Assembly (NCBI GenBank): GCA_024227975.1
Contig: JAAETV010000199.1
Span: forward strand, 1 to 7,821
Direction: 5' to 3'
DNA from: Actinomycetes bacterium
GTDB lineage: Bacteria > Actinomycetota > Acidimicrobiia > Acidimicrobiales > SZUA-35
Length of the DNA stretch: 7,821 nucleotides
The notes under the pieces were generated by a model that worked only from the letters and a program-made list of their open reading frames with translations, did no database searches and had not been told where the DNA came from. Of the stretch, positions 5,897 through 7,821 are shown one piece after another. The position numbers and the translations under genes are program-made. The first letter of the stretch is position 1. Every line of letters starts with the position of its first letter.

Positions 5897-7159
5897 TCAT
5901 GGGTCATCGGGTGGGTTGTCGTTTTTGTGTTTGTTGTGTCGGCTGCAAAGGGTTTGGCCGTTGGTGGTGTTGGTAGGGCCGTTTCGGTTCCAAGCGATGA
6001 GGTGGTCGGCTTCGAGCCAGGTGATCGGGGCGTCACAGCCTGGGTGCTGGCACCGCCCCCGACCCTTGACCAGCAACGCCTGTTTCGCCTGGGCGGGGAA
6101 GGTCCGGGTTCTGCGTCCGTGTTCGAGGATCTCTCCGTCAGTGGAGAAGATCAGTCTCCGAAATTGGGCGGTGGCCATGGTTGCCGCCGCGTAGTGGGGG
6201 TGGACGGGGACCCCGTTGATGAACTCGCAGCGCCCGTCTATGTGATCGGGGTCAAGAGGTACCCGATCGTGGCTGGGGTTGCCGCCCCGGCCGGAGGGGC
6301 CGCCCGGTTGATGGGGTGGGTCGGTCCAGGGGCCTTCGGTTCGACCGACGATGGTCAACAGGTGTTCGGCCACGGTTTCGCTCATCACGATATGGATCAA
6401 CGCCCCCGGCAGGTTCGCGTCAGGGTTCGCAGCCCCGTTTCGGACCAGGATCATGAAGGCGTCAGCCCTCCGCTGGCTGACGGTTCGAGTGGACCCGGTT
6501 TCTTGGTCCTCACGCCACAACCGTTGAACAAGGCGGTCCATGGCGGTGGCGAAGGCCTGTCCGGCTAGAGCATCAAGACGAAACCGACCCGACACGGAGC
6601 CGTCAGCGTTGGCTGAGTAGTCAACCGCTCGTTTCTCGATCTGGTCTTTGGGTTCCTCACCGTCGGGGTCTGCACCATGAACCCAATACCGGAGCACCGC
6701 CTGGAACTGATCCCACCTACACCTGGTCGCGGCCTCCACCAGGTACTCCTGAGCCTCGACCAACGCCCCCACGGTGCGGGGGTTCTCGGCTGCTTTGAAC
6801 GCCTCGACATGGGCTTGGCTGATCAACCCCCCAGCAAACGCCTCAGCGATCACGGGGAACCCGAGGAGCCATAGACCCCGACGCTGATCAGCCCTGGTGA
6901 CACGAGGGTTCGTCCCCCCATGGGCAGCAACCGCGCTCGCAGTAGAGGAATGACCATGCTCGCCGGAAGGCAACATCGCCAAATCGACTTTGGCTAGCAG
7001 CAGGGCATTCAACGCCCCAACCTTGCCTACTAGCGATTGGACCTCAACCAACGCCGCCAGCACCTCGTCAGGAGACAGCACCGACAGAGCATCAGCAGCC
7101 GCTACCCCGGCTTCACAACCGGCATGGATCTGAGACAACGCCTCACTCAGGGCCCCCAC
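5897..7159 (-). CDS. DUF222 / 13E12-type protein with C-terminal HNH nuclease domain
   Basis: This protein belongs to the 13E12 repeat family of Actinobacteria, often present in many copies per genome: a helical DUF222 region followed by an HNH domain. With the GTG at 7159 it has 420 residues. DUF222 spans about residues 5-300 (for example ALVEVQSLVGKVGALNALLL and QRRADAFMILVRNG). The HNH part has zinc-type CQHPGC (370-375), ADH with His386, TTNGQTLC with Asn400 and Cys405, and SRHNKH with His408 and His411, so the nuclease site looks intact. A Gly/Pro-rich linker (about 280-300) precedes it. The in-frame ATG at 7216 would add 19 residues rich in Cys, Gly and Trp and has no ribosome site. The GTG at 7159 has GGTGG six bases upstream, and was chosen. 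The gene is the only one reading from the SOS-type promoter at 7309-7337, so DNA-damage induction is likely. Its target and role are unknown. Confidence 0.92.
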   Translation of the reverse strand: MGALSEALSQIHAGCEAGVAAADALSVLSPDEVLAALVEVQSLVGKVGALNALLLAKVDLAMLPSGEHGHSSTASAVAAHGGTNPRVTRADQRRGLWLLGFPVIAEAFAGGLISQAHVEAFKAAENPRTVGALVEAQEYLVEAATRCRWDQFQAVLRYWVHGADPDGEEPKDQIEKRAVDYSANADGSVSGRFRLDALAGQAFATAMDRLVQRLWREDQETGSTRTVSQRRADAFMILVRNGAANPDANLPGALIHIVMSETVAEHLLTIVGRTEGPWTDPPHQPGGPSGRGGNPSHDRVPLDPDHIDGRCEFINGVPVHPHYAAATMATAQFRRLIFSTDGEILEHGRRTRTFPAQAKQALLVKGRGRCQHPGCDAPITWLEADHLIAWNRNGPTNTTNGQTLCSRHNKHKNDNPPDDP

Positions 7160-7281
7160 AACGAACCACCCCCAACAACAGCCGGACCTGCCCAAGAACA
7201 GGCCACATGACCCCATGTCTCAGCCGGCAGAACCAGCGGCACAGAATCAGATCAAGTTGAACGGGCAGCTACCGCTGCGAG

Positions 7282-7301
7282 CACCACCCCGAGGGGCGGC
7301 G
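7282..7301. repeat. Imperfect GC-rich inverted repeat in the HNH gene leader
   Basis: CC-A-CCCC (7284-7290) faces GGGG-C-GG (7293-7299) around GA, with one mismatch and an outer C-G pair. It lies just after the expected transcription start of the HNH gene and could form a short 5' hairpin. Its function is unknown. Confidence 0.3.
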
Positions 7302-7308
7302 TCCCACC

Positions 7309-7337
7309 ATACTATCGAACACACGTTCGAGGTGCAA
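7309..7337 (-). promoter_or_regulatory. LexA/SOS-box promoter of the DUF222-HNH gene
   Basis: On the minus strand, -35 TTGCAC (7332-7337) and -10 TAGTAT (7309-7314) are 17 bases apart. The spacer carries TCGAACGTGTGTTCGA (7315-7330), a perfect 6-base inverted repeat that matches CGAACRNRYGTTCG and the mycobacterial TCGAAC-N4-GTTCGA. LexA bound there would block RNA polymerase, and RecA-driven LexA cleavage would release it. Transcription would begin near 7302, leaving a leader of about 140 bases before the GTG. 13E12-family genes are, to my knowledge, among LexA-regulated genes in Mycobacterium tuberculosis, which supports the assignment. Confidence 0.78.
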
Positions 7338-7355
7338 CCCTTGATCCCCGAGAAA

Positions 7356-7821
7356 TCAGTGAGCCCGCCGGAGCACACTCGCCGATCGCTGCATGTAGGC
7401 GACGGGATCGTCTCGGGAGAACATCGGCAAGACGAACTCGGAGAAACCATGACGATCGACGAGATCTCCGAGAGCAACCGCACACTCCCGCTCCGACCCT
7501 GAAATGACAAAAGGCAATACCCACTCGTCACGCACATGGGTCGCCGCCTCGACCAAACCACCGGCTAGCGCAGTACGGATCCGCTCGACATCGGCCTCCG
7601 TCATCCCCAACGCCTCATGTACCGACGGCCGAGCGTCGACGAGCCGGTAGGTCAGATGGGGCCGCACGACCTCGAGGTCATGATCGTCCATGACCAGCGC
7701 CGTCGAGTAGCAGAGCAGGGCCCGACGTCCGGCCCCGGCGGCCCCTGACTCGACCAGCGACACCGAGTCAGCCAACGAGGGCTGGTAGATGAAGTCGAGC
7801 ATCACCCCGTCAGCGATGGCC
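7356..7821 (-). CDS. LLM-class (luciferase-like, probably F420- or FMN-dependent) oxidoreductase, C-terminal part
   Basis: Only the last 154 or so residues are present; the start lies beyond the right edge. The opening AIADGVMLDF is the typical late strand of the luciferase-like TIM barrel (IADGV). The end has the usual C-terminal module FVISGSERECAVAL...FSEFVLPMFSRDDPVAYM, equivalent to the family's F-x-x-G-T-P-E-E-V-A and DP motif. Members use F420 or FMN for hydride transfer on varied substrates; the cofactor-binding part is outside the window, so neither cofactor nor substrate can be stated. A GTG codon at 7805 is in frame, but it falls inside the barrel and is not a start. The stop lies only about 19 bases before the -35 of the HNH promoter, and no terminator is visible between them, so some read-through is possible. 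Confidence 0.85.
   Translation of the reverse strand, partial: AIADGVMLDFIYQPSLADSVSLVESGAAGAGRRALLCYSTALVMDDHDLEVVRPHLTYRLVDARPSVHEALGMTEADVERIRTALAGGLVEAATHVRDEWVLPFVISGSERECAVALGDLVDRHGFSEFVLPMFSRDDPVAYMQRSASVLRRAH

Noticed and set aside
5874..5899. Terminator between the convergent phosphotransferase and HNH genes.
   Set aside because: The 20-base gap has no stable stem with a T-run on either strand.
5927..6568. Long plus-strand open frame opposite the HNH gene.
   Set aside because: The minus strand carries an intact HNH/DUF222 protein; the plus frame shows no known motif and is a GC-rich shadow.
7143..7208. A 21-residue minus-strand reading frame starting ATG at 7208 and overlapping the HNH gene start, a possible leader peptide.
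   Set aside because: It has no properly spaced ribosome site and no recognisable content, and overlaps are frequent by chance in GC-rich DNA.

Overview
The window is GC-rich and reads as part of an actinobacterial chromosome, possibly Acidimicrobiia-like, although the class is a guess. Supporting signs are GTG starts with GG-rich Shine-Dalgarno sites, a luciferase-fold (LLM, F420/flavin-type) oxidoreductase, a DUF222/13E12-type HNH protein, a PknB-like kinase fold, and fatty-acyl-CoA genes. No tRNA, rRNA, CRISPR array or insertion sequence was seen.

Layout from left to right. (1) Positions 1-1703, minus: most of an ABC exporter half-transporter with fused membrane and ATPase domains, cut by the left edge. 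Its ATPase has the degenerate Asp/Gln pair typical of one half of a heterodimeric exporter. (2) Positions 1704-2023: a divergent intergenic region with two short perfect palindromes. (3) Positions 2024-3148, plus: a tail-anchored protein with a kinase fold in which almost every catalytic residue is replaced, so a pseudokinase. (4) Positions 3174-4545, minus: a two-gene unit, a small Cys-rich conserved protein followed after 16 bases by acyl-CoA thioesterase II (tesB). (5) Positions 4546-4796: a divergent regulatory region full of GTTCGG/CCGAAC half-sites. (6) Positions 4797-5876, plus: an APH-fold phosphotransferase of the ACAD10/11 N-domain type. (7) Positions 5897-7159, minus: a DUF222/HNH endonuclease-like protein. 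(8) Positions 7302-7337: its probable promoter, with a consensus LexA (SOS) box between -35 and -10. (9) Positions 7356-7821, minus: the C-terminal part of an LLM-class oxidoreductase, cut by the right edge.

The most notable regulatory observation is that two minus-strand promoters, one before the HNH gene and one before the small gene plus tesB, share the same geometry. In each, a 16-base CGAAC-N4-GTTCG palindrome starts directly after the -10 hexamer and fills a 17-base spacer. The first matches the Gram-positive/mycobacterial SOS box closely. The second keeps the core but has C/G outer bases. This suggests, by inference, that a LexA-type repressor may control both units. The most notable protein is the membrane-anchored pseudokinase. 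The thioesterase and phosphotransferase flanking one regulatory region both fit acyl-CoA metabolism, but a joint pathway is not proven by the sequence.
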